A stretch of 64,000 nucleotides of DNA. It comes from Streptomyces flavofungini. GTDB lineage: Bacteria; Actinomycetota; Actinomycetes; Streptomycetales; Streptomycetaceae. The notes beneath the pieces were generated by a model that worked only from the letters and a program-made list of their open reading frames with translations, was not told where the DNA came from and searched no databases. The DNA lies in the NCBI RefSeq assembly GCF_030388665.1, contig NZ_CP128846.1:7474001-7538000 (forward strand), read 5' to 3'. Numbering within the stretch: position 1 is the first letter of the stretch; the number at the start of each line of letters is the position of its first letter. A program made the position numbers and the translations under genes. Of this stretch, positions 49,576 through 58,620 are shown piece after piece.

Positions 49576-49964
49576 CCCTCCCACCCGAACACCACGACCA
49601 CCACCATGGCCACCGCGACCACCGCCACCACCACGCCGAGCAGCGCCGGGAAACGGGACGCGGGCAGGTCGTCGCCGCGGCGCATGGCCTGCTCGCAGCG
49701 CACCCAGTGGTTGACGGCGCGCAGCGCGCACAGCACACCGGCGGCGAGCAGCGCGAGGGCGAGGCCGACGCGCACGCCCCAGCGCAGGTCGGGCAGGAAC
49801 TGGTCCACGGCGAAGCCGCCACCGATCAGCGCGAGCGCGGTGCGCAGCCAGGCCAGGAAGGTGCGTTCGTTGGCGAGGGAGAAGCGGTAGTCGGGGGTCT
49901 CGCCCTCCTGCCGGACGCGCTCGGGGGCGAACCACAGCCGCAGGCTCTGTACGAAGGTGCTCAC
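49572..49964 (-). CDS. DUF202 family membrane protein
   Basis: A 130-residue DUF202 membrane protein with the signature SLANERTFLAWLRTALALIG followed by three helices (LALALLAAGVLCALRAV; LLGVVVAVVAVAMVVVVVF). The GTG at 49964 (VSTFVQSLRLWFAP) is chosen; the frame is open 22 codons further but the composition changes. Same operon as the next DUF202 gene, with a four-base overlap. The NUDIX gene lies 98 bases upstream on the same strand. Confidence 0.8.
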   Translation of the reverse strand: MSTFVQSLRLWFAPERVRQEGETPDYRFSLANERTFLAWLRTALALIGGGFAVDQFLPDLRWGVRVGLALALLAAGVLCALRAVNHWVRCEQAMRRGDDLPASRFPALLGVVVAVVAVAMVVVVVFGWEG

Positions 49965-50062
49965 CGTTGCACGATAGGTCGCCCGGCACGGCCGTCGCCC
50001 GCCGGGCGCACCGGGCGACGCCGGGCGCACCGGGTGACCGGGGCGCTCTGGGCCGCGTCAGG

Positions 50063-50596
50063 TTACTCCGCGGCCCGGAACGCCCGAATCCGCTCGTACG
50101 CGTCGAGGCCGTCCGGCACCCACGCCCACTCCGTGGCCCGCCGCGCCAGCTCCTCGTCCGTGAGGAAGTCGTGCCAGGCGACCTCCTCGCGCTGCGGGTC
50201 GACCGGGGTCGTGCAGCGCACTTCGTACACGAACGACCACCAGGTGCGCCCGGCGCCGTCGTCGAACAGGAACTTGAACAGCGGTACGGGGCGGGGGAGT
50301 CCGCTGACGCCGAGTTCCTCCTGGGCCTCGCGCAGCGCCGCGTCCTCGTACGACTCGCCCGCCGCGACGACACCGCCGACGAACATGTCGTACCGGGACG
50401 GGAAGACCAGCTTGTCCGCGGTGCGGCGGTGCACGAAGACGCGGCCTTCGGCGTCGCGGACCTCGATGAACACGCAGCGGTGCCGCAGGCCGCGGGCGTA
50501 CACCTCGCCGCGCGGCGCCGTCCCCACGACGTTGTCGTCCTGGTCGACGACATCCACCACCTCGTCCGCCGGATCGGCGGCCCCACCCATATCCAT
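50063..50596 (-). CDS. NUDIX hydrolase
   Basis: Hydrolyses a nucleoside diphosphate linked to another group; cytosolic, 177 residues. The NUDIX box is GGVVAAGESYEDAALREAQE with the following ELGV (G-x5-E-x7-REUxEExGU). The N-terminal VDVVDQDDNVVGTAPRGEVY and RHRCVFIEVRD resemble isopentenyl-diphosphate isomerase-like NUDIX proteins (YfcD type). Start ATG 50596 (MDMGGAADP) with GGAGGG upstream; an ATG at 50614 is also possible. It heads a leftward group with the DUF202 pair. Substrate unknown. Confidence 0.9.
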   Translation of the reverse strand: MDMGGAADPADEVVDVVDQDDNVVGTAPRGEVYARGLRHRCVFIEVRDAEGRVFVHRRTADKLVFPSRYDMFVGGVVAAGESYEDAALREAQEELGVSGLPRPVPLFKFLFDDGAGRTWWSFVYEVRCTTPVDPQREEVAWHDFLTDEELARRATEWAWVPDGLDAYERIRAFRAAE

Positions 50597-50614
50597 CCCT
50601 CCATCCAACAGCAC

Positions 50615-50670
50615 CCCCTGGGAGGCTCCGCCCCAGGCCCCCGCTCCTCAAACGCCGGAGCGGCTGTCTC
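50615..50670 (-). repeat. Dispersed Streptomyces repeat element, reverse partial copy
   Basis: Contains CCTGGGAGGCTCCGCCCCAG and CTCCTCAAACGCCGGAG, matching the core and G-rich block of the element at 9929 in reverse. It lies just upstream of the NUDIX start, between it and the FAD dehydrogenase. Confidence 0.6.
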
Positions 50671-50839
50671 CACACCCACCTGCTTGAACTCCCACCGGCT
50701 CACCAACAGCCCGGCACCGTCAGCCCGCCCCGCAGGGCCACAACCCACCCCCGACAGTTGACTCCACCCCCCGCCCCACCCAGGATCTGACCCACCGGTA
50801 ACCCCGCCAGCCGAACACCTCACCCCCAGAGGAGCCCCC

Positions 50840-52495
50840 ATGGCCTACGACGCAGACGTGATCGTGATCGGCGCGGGCCTCGCCGGCCTCACGGCGACCG
50901 CCGAGCTCGTCGACGCGGGCCGCAGGGTGATCCTCGTCGACCAGGAACCGGAACAGAGCCTCGGCGGCCAGGCCCACTGGTCCTTCGGCGGCCTGTTCTT
51001 CGTGGACTCCCCGGAACAGCGCCGTATGCGCATCAAGGACCACAGGGAACTCGCCCTGCAGGACTGGCTGGGCACGGCGGCCTTCGACCGCGACGAGGAC
51101 CACTGGCCCCGCAAGTGGGCGGAGGCGTACGTGGACTTCGCGGCGGGCGAGAAGCGCCCCTGGCTGCACGCCCAGGGCGTCCGCTTCTTCCCGGTGGTCG
51201 GCTGGGCCGAACGCGGCGGCTACGACGCCCAGGGCCACGGCAACTCCGTCCCCCGCTTCCACATCACGTGGGGCACGGGCCCCGGCCTCCTCGCCCCGTT
51301 CGTGCGCCGCGTCCAGGAGGGCGCGGCCCGCGGCCTGGTGCAGTTCAAGTTCCGCCACCGCGTCACGGGCCTCGCGCGCACGGGCGGCGTCGTCGACACC
51401 GTGAGCGGCGAGGTCCTCGAGCCCTCCGGCGTAGAGCGCGGCAAGGCGAGCAGCCGCGAGGTCACCGGCTCGTTCGAGCTCCGCGCCCAGGCGGTGATCG
51501 TCACGTCCGGCGGCATCGGCGGCAACCACGACCTCGTCCGCGCCAACTGGCCGGAGCGCCTCGGCAGCCCGCCGGAGAAGATGATCTCGGGCGTGCCCGC
51601 GCACGTGGACGGCCTGATGCTCGGCATCGCCGAGGGCGCGGGCGCGCACCTGATCAACCGCGACCGGATGTGGCACTACACGGAAGGCATCGAGAACTGG
51701 GCCCCGATCTGGGACAAGCACGGCATCCGCATCCTGCCGGGACCGTCCTCGCTGTGGCTGGACGCCCGCGGCAACCGTCTGCCCGTACCGCTGTTCCCGG
51801 GCTTCGACACGCTCGGCACGCTGGACCACATCATGCACACCGGGTACGACCACACGTGGTTCGTGCTCAACCAGCGCATCATCGGCAAGGAGTTCACGCT
51901 CTCCGGGTCCGAGCAGAACCCGGACCTGACGGGCAAGTCCGTGCGCGGCGTCATCGACCGGGCGCGGGCCGACGTGCCGGGCCCGGTCAAGGCGTTCATG
52001 GACCACGGCGCCGACTTCGTCGTGGAGCGCGACCTGGGCGCGCTGGTGCGGGGCATGAACGCCCTGACGAAGGAACCCCTCATCGACGAGGCCGCGCTGC
52101 ACCGCACCATCGCCGCGCGCGACCGCGAGATCGTCAACCCGTTCACGAAGGACCTGCAGGTCAACGCGATTCGCGGGGCGCGCAAGTTCGTCGGCGACCG
52201 GCTCATCAGGACCGTCGCGCCGCACCCGATCCTCGACCCGAAGGCGGGCCCGCTCGTCGCCGTGCGCCTGAACATCCTCACCCGCAAGACCCTGGGCGGC
52301 CTGGAGACCGACCTGTCCTCGCGCGTGCTCCAGGAGGGCGGCGACCCGCTGCCGGGCGTGTACGCGGCCGGGGAGGCCGCCGGATTCGGCGGCGGGGGAG
52401 TGCACGGCTACCGCTCCCTGGAAGGGACGTTCCTCGGCGGCTGCCTGTTCTCGGGTCGTGCGGCGGGGCGGGCTGCGGGGCAGGCGGTCGGCTAG
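50840..52495 (+). CDS. FAD-binding dehydrogenase (3-ketosteroid dehydrogenase/fumarate reductase-like)
   Basis: A flavoprotein of 551 residues with the FAD_binding_2 fold. The N-terminal Rossmann motif is VIVIGAGLAGLTATAELVDA, followed by LVDQEPEQSLGGQAHWSFGG. C-terminal motifs are PGVYAAGEAAGFGGGGVHGY and GTFLGGCLFSGRAAG, which close the FAD site. It is related to KstD-like and succinate dehydrogenase flavoproteins that dehydrogenate ketones or reduce alkenes, but the exact substrate is unknown. It stands alone; ATG 50840 has AGAGGAGCCCCC upstream. Its sequence contains no signal peptide. Confidence 0.9.
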   Translation: MAYDADVIVIGAGLAGLTATAELVDAGRRVILVDQEPEQSLGGQAHWSFGGLFFVDSPEQRRMRIKDHRELALQDWLGTAAFDRDEDHWPRKWAEAYVDFAAGEKRPWLHAQGVRFFPVVGWAERGGYDAQGHGNSVPRFHITWGTGPGLLAPFVRRVQEGAARGLVQFKFRHRVTGLARTGGVVDTVSGEVLEPSGVERGKASSREVTGSFELRAQAVIVTSGGIGGNHDLVRANWPERLGSPPEKMISGVPAHVDGLMLGIAEGAGAHLINRDRMWHYTEGIENWAPIWDKHGIRILPGPSSLWLDARGNRLPVPLFPGFDTLGTLDHIMHTGYDHTWFVLNQRIIGKEFTLSGSEQNPDLTGKSVRGVIDRARADVPGPVKAFMDHGADFVVERDLGALVRGMNALTKEPLIDEAALHRTIAARDREIVNPFTKDLQVNAIRGARKFVGDRLIRTVAPHPILDPKAGPLVAVRLNILTRKTLGGLETDLSSRVLQEGGDPLPGVYAAGEAAGFGGGGVHGYRSLEGTFLGGCLFSGRAAGRAAGQAVG

Positions 52496-52695
52496 GAGGT
52501 GTCCGGCGGGGCCGGCCGGTCGGGGCCGAAGCGGGCGGGCCGCGTCGGACGGCCAAGTCGGGTGCCCGGAGCCGGAGTTGGGTAAGGAGTCGCGCACGGG
52601 GCTGACGGTGACGAGGCCTTGACGCGGAGTATCGTGTACCGCTTTGCTGTGCGTAATCACACGCTCGCCCAACGCGTCGGGGAGGACGTCCAGCG

Positions 52696-53658
52696 GTGTC
52701 TCCACCTCCGCCCCCGCCGCTCGGCCGCTCCCGCAAGAAGGCCGCGCACGCCTTCGACGCCGCCCTCGACGACGCCGAACTCGTCACCGCCCGCGCCGCG
52801 TTGGCCCAGGGGCGCTGGACCGAGGCGCGCGCGCTGCTCGCCGCGACCGGCGACGACTGGGACCGCAGGGGCCACCGCTTCGACGTCCTCGGGCGCGAGT
52901 CCGCCACCGCGGCCTGGGCCCGCGACTGGCGGCTCGCCGAACCGGAGAGCGTCGACGCCGTCGCCCTGCTCGCCTTCGCCGCCGTGCACCGGGCGCTGCG
53001 TGGCAAGGAACGCTCCGAGAAGGCCCGCGCCGCCTGCCGCGAGGCCGCCGCGCTCGTCCCCGCCGACCCCACCCCGTGGCTCGCGCTGCTGCTCCTGGAG
53101 CGCAGCCTCGGCCACGAGGAGGACGTCGTACGCCTCTTCGACGAGGTCCGCCACCGCCACCCCGAGCACCACCACGCCCACCACCTGATGGTCGCGCGCC
53201 TCGCCGAGCGGCGGCCCGGCGCGGGCCAGGACCCGCTGCACGAGGTGTACGACTTCGCGTCGTGGGCCGCCGAACAGGCCCCCGACCACTCGCCGCTGGC
53301 CGTGCTCCCGGTGGTCGCGCACGCCGAGCGCTACCGCGTGCTCGCCACCGTGGGCAGCGAGAACAAGGACCCGGTCGCCTCGGGACACTGGACGAGCCGC
53401 CGCGCCCGGCAGGTGATGAAGTCGTCCTTCGACTGGTGGCTCGAGTGGGAGATGCCGCACCGGTCGGTGCACCCGCGTGCCTTCGTCGACCTCAACTTCC
53501 TCGCCCACGCGAGGTTCTGCGAGGGCCGGGCCGCCGAGTCCGCGGCCCTGTTCCACCGCATCGGCCGGTACGCCACCGAGGTCCCCTGGTCCTACCCGGA
53601 CCGCGATCCGCACCAGGCCTACTTCGCCGCCCGCGGCGCGGCACTCGGCACGGCCTGA
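52696..53658 (+). CDS. Hypothetical TPR-like protein
   Basis: A 320-residue soluble protein not recognised as a named family. It is helical with paired-helix TPR-like units (VTARAALAQGRWTEARALLA, RAACREAAALVPADPTPWLA, EEDVVRLFDEVRHRHPEHHH). After residue 170 there is a region with VYDFASWAAEQAPDHSPLAV and a conserved-looking SSFDWWLEWEMPHRS. The start is GTG 52696 after a Pro-rich leader. An APC permease follows 150 bases downstream in the same direction; an unusual tandem repeat lies between. No function is claimed. Confidence 0.6.
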   Translation: MSPPPPPPLGRSRKKAAHAFDAALDDAELVTARAALAQGRWTEARALLAATGDDWDRRGHRFDVLGRESATAAWARDWRLAEPESVDAVALLAFAAVHRALRGKERSEKARAACREAAALVPADPTPWLALLLLERSLGHEEDVVRLFDEVRHRHPEHHHAHHLMVARLAERRPGAGQDPLHEVYDFASWAAEQAPDHSPLAVLPVVAHAERYRVLATVGSENKDPVASGHWTSRRARQVMKSSFDWWLEWEMPHRSVHPRAFVDLNFLAHARFCEGRAAESAALFHRIGRYATEVPWSYPDRDPHQAYFAARGAALGTA

Positions 53659-53685
53659 CCGCGTACCCCTCGCGACTGCGCACCA

Positions 53686-53777
53686 CCCCTGCACAGCAGA
53701 CGCACCACCCGCACGTGACACGCACCACCCGGCACAGGAGACGCACGACCACCGGCACAGGAGACGCACGACCAACG
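53686..53777. repeat. Four tandem units of 20-23 bp upstream of the APC permease
   Basis: The last two units (53729-53751 and 53752-53774) are perfect 23-bp copies containing CACAGGAGACGCACGACCA; two earlier, decayed units start near 53686 and 53709. The array ends 31 bases before the permease start, so it may hold several regulator sites. Confidence 0.7.
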
Positions 53778-53808
53778 GCCCCCTGCGGGCGGAGAGGACA
53801 ACCGCGCC

Positions 53809-55416
53809 ATGGCGACGGGCAGTTCGAGCACCAGTGCAAGCAGCAGCCGCGGCGGCACCGGATCCCGCGGCAAGTCCGTCCCGCGTCAGGGCGGCATCAG
53901 CACCTACATGGGCCAGGAACGGGCCCTGCGCGCGGGCCGCCTCGGCACCGCGGGCCTGCTCCTCTCCGTGCTCGCCGCCACCGGGCCGCTCATGGTCGTC
54001 GCGGGGGTCATGCCCACGACGTACGGCGTGATGGGCGTGGTGGGCCAGCCCCTGCTGTTCCTGATACTGGGCGTCGTCCTCGCCCTGTTCAGCTTCGGCT
54101 ACGCGGAGATGAGCCGGCACGTCCACAACGCCGGCGCCTTCTACGCCTACATCTCGCGCGGCCTCGGCGGCACCGCGGGCGCGGCCGCCTCCGCCGTCGC
54201 GCTCGTGGCCTACAGCGTGCTCCAGGTGGGCCTGTTCGGGCTGCTCGGCTTCGAGGTGGCCGGGCTGCTCGAAAAGTATGCCGAAGTCACCGTCGGCTGG
54301 TGGATCCCCGCCCTCGTCGCCGTCGCGATCGTCGGCGCCCTCGGCTGGCTGAAGATCGACCTGAACGCGCGCGTGCTCGGTGTGCTGCTGCTCGTCGAGG
54401 TGGCGCTCGTCGTCATCTTCGACATCGCCGCCGTCGCCGACCCGGCGAAGGAGGGCCTGTCGCTGCACGCCTTCAACCCCGACACCCTCACCGGCGCGGG
54501 CGTCGCCACCTCGCTGTGCTTCTGCATAGCGGCGTTCACCGGCTTCGAGCAGGCGCCCGTGTACGCCGAGGAGACCAGCCGCCCCCAAGTCGTGGTCGCG
54601 CGCGTGATGTTCTTCGCCGTCGGCTTCGTCGCCGTCTTCTTCGCCCTCAGCTCCTGGGCCCTCACCGTCGCCGCCGGGCCCTCCGGCATCGTGCCCGCCG
54701 CACAGCAGCAGAGCGCGGGCCTGCTGTTCGGGCTCACCGAACCGCGCCTCGGCACCACCTTCACCGACGTCCTCCACGTCCTGTTCGTGACCGGCATCTT
54801 CGCGGCCGTACTGAGCTTCCACAACGTCGTCGCCCGCTACGCCTTCGCCATGGGCCGCGAGGGCCTGCTGCCCGCTGCGTTCGGCCGTACCAACAGCGCG
54901 AGCGGCGCGCCGGGCACCGGCTCGCTGCTCCAGACCGCGATCTCCGTCAGCGTCGTGATCGCCTTCGCCCTCACCGACGACGCCCCCGCCGGCGACCCGA
55001 CCGCTCCCGTCCTGCGCCTGTTCACCTGGGGCGGCAACGTGGGCGCGCTCGGCGTGCTGCTCCTGATGGCCACCGCGTCCGTCGCCGTCATCGTCTTCTT
55101 CGTCCGGCGCGGCGCCGCGGGCCCCCAGATCTGGCGGATCACCGCGTCCGCGCTCGCCGCCGTCGCGCTGCTCGTCATCGCGGGCTACACCGTCAAGGAC
55201 TTCGACGTCCTCGTGGGCGCGGGCCCCGACTCGTCGCTGAGCTGGGTCCTGCCGGGCATCATCGGCCTCACGGCGGTCGTCGGCATCGCGTACGGGGCGT
55301 ACCTGAAGAAGGCCCGCCCGGCGGCGCACGCGCGCATCGGCCTCGGCAACGAGGCGTTCCAGCTGGAGAAGGCGGCGGGGGACGCGGGGCGCGAGGGCAC
55401 CCCCCGGCGGATGTGA
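53809..55416 (+). CDS. APC family amino acid permease
   Basis: An amino acid/polyamine carrier with about 12 helices, 535 residues. It starts with a Ser/Gly-rich 30-residue cytosolic tail, then LLLSVLAATGPLMVVAGVMP and GYAEMSRHVHNAGAFYAYIS, typical of the APC fold (helix 1 and motif near helix 3). TGFEQAPVYAEETSRP is the helix 6 region with the acidic motif. C-terminal cytosolic tail is charged. Substrate unknown, likely an amino acid or amine. ATG 53809 is preferred. It follows the hypothetical TPR-like gene, with which it may be co-transcribed. Confidence 0.92.
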   Translation: MATGSSSTSASSSRGGTGSRGKSVPRQGGISTYMGQERALRAGRLGTAGLLLSVLAATGPLMVVAGVMPTTYGVMGVVGQPLLFLILGVVLALFSFGYAEMSRHVHNAGAFYAYISRGLGGTAGAAASAVALVAYSVLQVGLFGLLGFEVAGLLEKYAEVTVGWWIPALVAVAIVGALGWLKIDLNARVLGVLLLVEVALVVIFDIAAVADPAKEGLSLHAFNPDTLTGAGVATSLCFCIAAFTGFEQAPVYAEETSRPQVVVARVMFFAVGFVAVFFALSSWALTVAAGPSGIVPAAQQQSAGLLFGLTEPRLGTTFTDVLHVLFVTGIFAAVLSFHNVVARYAFAMGREGLLPAAFGRTNSASGAPGTGSLLQTAISVSVVIAFALTDDAPAGDPTAPVLRLFTWGGNVGALGVLLLMATASVAVIVFFVRRGAAGPQIWRITASALAAVALLVIAGYTVKDFDVLVGAGPDSSLSWVLPGIIGLTAVVGIAYGAYLKKARPAAHARIGLGNEAFQLEKAAGDAGREGTPRRM

Positions 55417-55493
55417 CGGCGTGGATGTGACGAACCGCTGACGGACACCCGCGGGCCCTGGCCTCCCGTGCCCGCGGGTGCTCGAATCGAGGG

Positions 55494-56312
55494 GTGACCA
55501 CCGAACACCGGGACGCGGGCGAAGAGAGAGCCCCGGCGCACGGGCGCGAACCGGCCGACGGGCGTGCTCCCACCGGCGAACTGCTTGATCCGGCCGCCCA
55601 ACCCGAGGCCGACGGCACCCCCGTGGGCCGCCGACTCGTCCTCGGCACGCTCGCGCTCGGTGCCCTCGGCGTGGCCGCGGCGCCCCCGCTGCAACGCGGC
55701 CTCGAACGCTTCCTGGGCGCCGCGTCCGACAAGGACCCCACCGGCCTCACCCAGCTCCTGCCCAACGGCGGCGGTTTCCGCTACTACTCGGTCGCCTCCT
55801 CCGTACCGCGCAAGGACGCCTCCTCCTACCGCCTCACGGTGACCGGTCTCGTCCACCGCCCCGCCACCTACACCCTCGCGGAGCTGCGCGGGCGCCCGCA
55901 GACCCGGATCGTCCGTGACGTGCAGTGCGTCACGGGCTGGCGGGTCCCCGACACCCCCTTCGAGGGCGTCCGGCTCTCCCGCATCCTCGACGCCGCCGGG
56001 GTCCGCCCGGACGCCCGCGCCGTCCGCTTCACCTGCTTCGACGGGACGTACAGCGAGAGCCTCACCCTCGAACAGGCCCGCAGGAGCGACGTGTTGGTGG
56101 CGCTGCGCATGCGGGACGAGGACCTGAGCCACGCCCACGGCGGCCCCGTCCGCCTCTACGTCGCGCCCATGTACTTCTACAAATCCGCGAAATGGCTGTC
56201 CGGCATCGAACTCACCGACAAGGTCGAGCCCGGCTACTGGGAGCGCAGGGGATATGACGTGGACGCGTGGGTCGGCCGGTCGAACGGGCGCAGCGATGAC
56301 CCCACCGCCTGA
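55494..56312 (+). CDS. Molybdopterin oxidoreductase of the sulfite oxidase/YedY (MsrP) family
   Basis: A molybdenum-cofactor enzyme of 272 residues. The Mo-ligand cysteine is in the conserved VQCVTGW. Other signs are LTVTGLVHRPATYTLAELRG and SLTLEQARRSDVLVALRMRD and the end MYFYKSAKWLSGIELTDKVE. An N-terminal hydrophobic segment with a double-Arg (VGRRLVLGTLALGALG) suggests Tat export or membrane anchoring, as in YedY. The gene for a cytochrome b partner overlaps by 17 bases, so the pair is a YedYZ-like (MsrPQ-like) system; YedY/MsrP reduces methionine sulfoxide in proteins. Whether this enzyme does the same is not certain. GTG 55494 is the start. Confidence 0.88.
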   Translation: MTTEHRDAGEERAPAHGREPADGRAPTGELLDPAAQPEADGTPVGRRLVLGTLALGALGVAAAPPLQRGLERFLGAASDKDPTGLTQLLPNGGGFRYYSVASSVPRKDASSYRLTVTGLVHRPATYTLAELRGRPQTRIVRDVQCVTGWRVPDTPFEGVRLSRILDAAGVRPDARAVRFTCFDGTYSESLTLEQARRSDVLVALRMRDEDLSHAHGGPVRLYVAPMYFYKSAKWLSGIELTDKVEPGYWERRGYDVDAWVGRSNGRSDDPTA

Positions 56313-56907
56313 GACCGGGCGGGTGCCGCGGTTCAGCCCCGGCGAGCGATGGGTGCACCGCGGCACGGCCTGGCTGATGAGCGTGTGCGTGCTGAGTGCC
56401 GCGTGCCTGTACGTGCCCCAGCTCGCCGAACTCGTCGGCCGCCGGGCCCTGGTGGTGGACGTCCACAAGTGGTCCGGGCTGCTGCTCCCGCTGCCGTTCC
56501 TGCTCGGCCTCGCCTCCCGCGCCTTCCGCGCGGACCTGCGGCTCCTCAACCGCTACGGCCCGCACGACCGGCGTTGGCTCGCCGCCGTCCGCCGCCGTGA
56601 TCCGCGCGGGACGGCGCGCTGGGCGGGGAAGTTCAACGCCGGGCAGAAGGTGTACGCCGCGTGGGTCGGCGGGGCGGTGCTCGTCATGCTCGGTACGGGG
56701 CTCGTCATGTGGCGCACCGAGCTCTTCCCGCTCCTGTGGCGCACGAGCTCCACGTTCGTCCACGACTGGCTCGCCCTCACCCTCGGGCTCGTCCTCCTCG
56801 CCCACATCGCCCTCGCCCTGCGCGACCCCGAGGCCCGCCGCGGCATGCGCACCGGCTCGGTCGACCCGGACTGGGCGGACCGGGAGCATCCGCTGTGGCG
56901 CAGGTAG
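56296..56907 (+). CDS. Cytochrome b/b6-like membrane partner of the molybdoenzyme
   Basis: A 203-residue integral membrane protein with four or five helices and His residues in helices (EERWVHRG-like start GERWVHRGTAWLMSVCVL; VVDVHKWSGLLLPLPFLLGL; FVHDWLALTLGLVLLAHIAL), fitting a b-type haem protein of the cytochrome b561 or thiosulfate reductase b subunit type. It should feed electrons from quinol to the preceding molybdoenzyme. ATG 56296 overlaps that gene by 17 bases, the closest possible coupling. No MsrQ-specific motif proven; pairing argues for this job. Confidence 0.83.
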   Translation: MTPPPETGRVPRFSPGERWVHRGTAWLMSVCVLSAACLYVPQLAELVGRRALVVDVHKWSGLLLPLPFLLGLASRAFRADLRLLNRYGPHDRRWLAAVRRRDPRGTARWAGKFNAGQKVYAAWVGGAVLVMLGTGLVMWRTELFPLLWRTSSTFVHDWLALTLGLVLLAHIALALRDPEARRGMRTGSVDPDWADREHPLWRR

Positions 56908-56950
56908 GGGCCTTCGCGGTGCGCCCCAGTGAGGATGTGCGGGTGGATTC

Positions 56951-57090
56951 CAGCCCGTCCGGCGCTTGAGGACGAGCCGCGAAGCAGCGGGATCCGGCGG
57001 AGGCTCCCCCCCCCGAAGGGCAGACCCACCTCCGAGGTCCAGGGGCGCGGCCCCGGTTTCGGAGAAGGGGCGGGACCGGGGCGCCCCGCG
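56951..57090 (+). repeat. Dispersed Streptomyces intergenic repeat element, copy 2
   Basis: Starts CAGCCCGTCCGGCG like copy 1 and ends with GTCCAGGGGCGCGGCCCC and GAAGGGGCGGGA. It stands between the convergent cytochrome b and gluconate permease genes, so it may act as a terminator there. Confidence 0.72.
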
Positions 57091-57094
57091 AGGC

Positions 57095-58501
57095 CTACAG
57101 CACCAGCGAAAGCAGCAGCACGAACCCCAACGCCACCACGGAGATGATCGTCTCCATCACCGACCACGTCTTGATGGTCTGCCCCACGTCCAGCCCGAAG
57201 TACTCCTTCACCAGCCAGAACCCCGCATCGTTCACATGGCTGAAGAACAACGACCCCGCCCCGATGGCAAGCACCAGCAGGGCCGCGTGCGAGGTGGACA
57301 TGTCCGCGGCGAGCGGAGCGACAAGCCCGGCCGCCGAGATCGTGGCGACGGTCGCCGACCCCGTGGCGAGCCGGATCGCGACAGCGATGAGCCAGGCGAG
57401 CAGCAGCGCGGGAATGGACCAGTCCTCGGAGAAGTCGAGGATCATCTGGCCGACGCCCACGTCGATGAGGGTCTGCTTGAAGCCACCACCGGCACCGACG
57501 ATCATCAGCACACCGGCGATGGGGGCGAGGGACTTCTCGACGGTCGCGGAGAGCCGCTCCTTGGTGAAGCCCGCGGCCCGCCCGAGGGTGAACATCCCGA
57601 CGAGCACGGCGGCGAGCAGCGCGATCAACGGCGACCCGACGACGTCGAAGACGCGCTGGACGGTGGCGTCGGGGTCGTCGACGACGATGTCGACGAGGGC
57701 CTTGGCGAGCATCATGACGACGGGCAGCAGCACGGTGGCGACGGTGACGCCGAAGCCGGGCCGCTTCTCCAGGTCCTCGGAGGGCCGCTGCGGAATCATC
57801 TTCTCGGGCGGCGCCACATCCACCCACCGGGCGGCGACCTTCGAGAAGACGGGACCCGCGATGATCACGGTGGGGATGGCGACGAGCACACCGAGCGCGA
57901 GGGTCACACCGAGGTTGGCCTTGACGGCGTCGATGGCGACGAGCGGGCCGGGGTGCGGCGGGATGAGGCCGTGCATGACGGAGAGCCCGGCGAGCGCGGG
58001 GATGCCGATGCGCATCAGGGAGTAGTTGCCGCGCTTGGCGACCATCAGGACGACGGGGATCAGCAGCACGATGCCGACCTCGAAGAACAGCGGAAGCCCG
58101 ATGACGGAGGCGATGAGCACCATCGCCCACGGCATGGCACGCCCGCCGGACCGCCCGGCCTTGGCGAGGATCGTGTCGACGATCTGGTCCGCGCCGCCGG
58201 AGTCCGCGAGCAGCTTCCCGAGGATCGCGCCGAGCGCGATGAGGACGCCGACGCCCGCGACGGTGGAACCGAGCCCGGTGGTGAAGCTGGCGATCGCCTT
58301 GTCGAGCGGCGCGCCCGCGAAGGCGCCGAGCGCCAGCGACCCGATGGTCAGCGCCAGGAAGGCGTGGACCTTGAACTTCGTGATGAGCAGAACGATGACG
58401 GCGATGCCCGCGAGAACGGCGATCCCGAGCTGGGCGTGGCCCGCCGAGGTGATCGGTTCGACGGGGTCCGCTGCCAGCATCTCGACGCTGAGACTGGTCA
58501 C
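57095..58501 (-). CDS. gntP: Gluconate:H+ symporter (GntP family)
   Basis: Takes up gluconate with protons. 468 residues, about 12-14 helices, with the GntP signatures SGGADQIVDTILAKAG, GIPALAGLSVMHGLIPPHPG and GAGSLFFSHVNDAGFWLVKE. The start at ATG 58501 begins MTSLSVEMLAADPVEPITSA. It lies 119 bases after gluconokinase on the same strand, making a gntK-gntP operon. A FadR-type regulator is divergent from gntK, with a perfect palindrome before it. Confidence 0.95.
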   Translation of the reverse strand: MTSLSVEMLAADPVEPITSAGHAQLGIAVLAGIAVIVLLITKFKVHAFLALTIGSLALGAFAGAPLDKAIASFTTGLGSTVAGVGVLIALGAILGKLLADSGGADQIVDTILAKAGRSGGRAMPWAMVLIASVIGLPLFFEVGIVLLIPVVLMVAKRGNYSLMRIGIPALAGLSVMHGLIPPHPGPLVAIDAVKANLGVTLALGVLVAIPTVIIAGPVFSKVAARWVDVAPPEKMIPQRPSEDLEKRPGFGVTVATVLLPVVMMLAKALVDIVVDDPDATVQRVFDVVGSPLIALLAAVLVGMFTLGRAAGFTKERLSATVEKSLAPIAGVLMIVGAGGGFKQTLIDVGVGQMILDFSEDWSIPALLLAWLIAVAIRLATGSATVATISAAGLVAPLAADMSTSHAALLVLAIGAGSLFFSHVNDAGFWLVKEYFGLDVGQTIKTWSVMETIISVVALGFVLLLSLVL

Positions 58502-58620
58502 GGTGGGTTCCTTGTACGTGGACGGGGAGGGGGCGTGCGGGGGGTGGGGTGGGGCGTGCGGGGCCGGGGGAGCGGCCGGTCAGTGGTGGGTCGGGGGAGA
58601 GAGGAGGAGGCCGGGGCCGG

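Noticed and set aside
52644..55430. Plus-strand frame of 928 codons over the TPR-like gene and APC permease
   Set aside because: Extremely Arg/Pro-rich; the other frame encodes recognisable helices of an APC carrier.
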